From positions 14,184,727-14,248,726 of the forward strand of contig NC_088645.1 in NCBI RefSeq assembly GCF_964019385.1: DNA of 64,000 nt, written 5' to 3'. Position 1 is the first letter of the stretch; each line of letters opens with the position of its first letter. The notes beneath the pieces were generated by a model, which made no database searches, was not told the origin of the DNA, and saw only the letters and a list, made by a program, of their open reading frames with translations. This DNA comes from Sycon ciliatum (taxonomy: Eukaryota; Porifera; Calcarea; Leucosolenida; Sycettidae). Position numbers and translations under genes: made by a program. This document shows positions 62,708-64,000 of this stretch, in pieces.

Positions 62708-64000
62708 GGCGAGACGTGTGTAGTTGTATTTGGTGTGAATGTTTTCCCATGTCGTCGACGGTGCTGTTCACCCAATGATGATCCTCTGCTATGGATGAGA
62801 TTCTGCTTTCATTGAGGCAGAAGATAGCTGAAGACTTTTCCTTTCTCCACTGGTCTTCGTCTTCTCCGCCTCTCTGGCAGTGAGAATAGTCTTGCAATGT
62901 CCAGTTTGCCATATCTACACCGTTGTGTGCTGATATTGCACCTGTGCTGCGCTATCTCTCTATTTGGTCTTCATACCGTATAACAGTGATATGTTTATGT
63001 GCACATATTTCAGACAAATTCCTTTAGTTCGATTGACGCTATGATTGATTTTTGGTTCATGATAAACAGGGTTTTAAGAAGCGCTTTGATCATACATGTA
63101 TGAAGATTTGCTTTGTAACCATAATTTTCTGCTTCTCTGCCTTCATGGGCTCTGGGTGAGTGTCTGGCTGTCTATGCACGCAAGCAAGGTGGCCGTAAAT
63201 GAAGTCCTGGAACAGCCCGGGGGGGGGGGGGGGGGGGGGGGGGAGTCTCGCACTACGTAGGAAGGTGGTTCTGCTATATTCATGAGTAGAGGTCATGTTT
63301 GACTTGCTACCACTGTGCTGCTTGGCATACCGGTATCTGTCCGAAACTGTCTTGCTCGCTGCAGACGTCTCCGAGCTTGGGTGAACTGAACTTTGCGTGT
63401 TGCCATTGGAGTCCAAAGTACCTCTCAAGAGCCGTTCTGTGTGATGTGCGCGGCAAGGCTTTGAGAGGACTGTTTTGCACTGTCCTTTGTGAAGAATTTG
63501 TTTGCATTTCCCCTTATTCTGCCCCTACTGGCCAGACAAAAGCATGGACGCCATGTTGTACGGTAGCCGCTGCATTGCTACACTCCATCTGTGCCATTCC
63601 ATTTCAGCTACAGTTCTCTGTTCTGTTTTCTGACCACTGTCTCTATCTCCTTCCTGCATCGGTAAGCTCTAGCAATAGAGATCAGTCTTATGATTAGTCT
63701 TATAACATATCTGCCATCAAACAATGCAGCCGCGATAAAGCCTGATTCATACTTCATCTCGCGTATGGGAAACCCATCGCGCGATGGGTTTCCCGTACGC
63801 GAAATAGTTGAGCTCAGATCAACTTTTTAAAAGTTGCTGGCAGGCACTTATCTGAGATTTTGGGCTAGCAAAGCTTGCCTGCTTCGATCAAGTGTGCATA
63901 ATGATTCTAAATAGCTGTAGCCGTTTTCCCATTTCAGTGGTTCTGTGATTCTGGAAGGTTTCAGGCAAGATGATGGGGGGGGGGGGGGGATTTGGTATGC
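62708..64000. other. Region downstream of TBCA
   Basis: Expected TBCA 3' UTR, then G-runs near 63221 and 63975 and the palindrome listed at 63760. A 132-residue frame at 63299 has no recognisable domain or splice context and is not called. Confidence 0.5.
63760..63801. repeat. 42-bp near-perfect palindrome without a loop
   Basis: Arms 63760-63780 and 63781-63801 pair with one mismatch in 21 (cgcgtatgggaaacccatcg and complement). It could extrude as a cruciform. Confidence 0.9.

Noticed and set aside
63299..63697. 132-residue open frame as a gene
   Set aside because: No domain, no splice-consistent neighbours and unremarkable composition.

Overview
This is a eukaryotic nuclear window. The genes have many short exons with GT-AG junctions and kept reading phase, and microsatellites, tRNA-derived SINE-like repeats, miniature inverted-repeat elements and larger transposons lie between them. 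An espin-type ankyrin protein, a single-CH-domain exon pair, tubulin cofactor A, a GH20 hexosaminidase and an SV2/SVOP-like carrier point to an animal. A multi-pass surface protein of the type common in sponges and other early-branching lineages, together with an ISL2EU-type transposon, makes an aquatic invertebrate, perhaps a sponge, my best guess. The species is not established. Exons below were joined by hand from splice sites and reading phase, without transcript data.

Layout. 1-2916: 3' part of a Ty3/gypsy-like pol (protease, RT, RNase H, no integrase), then repeats to about 5340. 5351-9561 (+): last four exons of a multi-pass membrane protein. 12814-35832 (+): a 23-kb gene of at least 18 exons. 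It begins with nine espin-like ankyrin repeats, continues through coiled-coil, acidic, serine-rich and polyproline segments, and ends in one spectrin/actinin-type CH domain. Its introns hold MITEs, a tRNA-Glu-like SINE and a 33-bp minisatellite. 37808-39742 (-): an intronless SVOP/SV2-like transporter, divergent from a three-exon secreted beta-hexosaminidase (40315-45246, +). 47370-62707 (+): a complete four-exon tubulin-specific chaperone A gene (TBCA, 111 aa) spread over 15 kb because its introns are packed with transposons.

The TBCA introns are the most structured mobile DNA here. The first large intron carries two near-identical 1.43-kb TIR elements in opposite orientation, each with its own perfect 7-bp target duplication. 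The next intron (10.3 kb) carries a TTAA-flanked foldback nested in a TA-flanked element. It also carries a minus-strand retrotransposon gag gene interrupted twice: by a 645-bp TA-flanked MITE, and by a 5.2-kb ISL2EU-like transposon. That transposon encodes a SAP/SWIM/YqaJ-nuclease protein (+, with one apparent frameshift) and an apparently intact THAP-DDE transposase (-).

The main candidates for something new are the espin-ankyrin/CH architecture, the 7-bp-TSD element family, the recently homogenised 33-bp array that could be a phase-0 cassette exon, and the repeated placement of CT/TG repeats directly against 3' splice sites.
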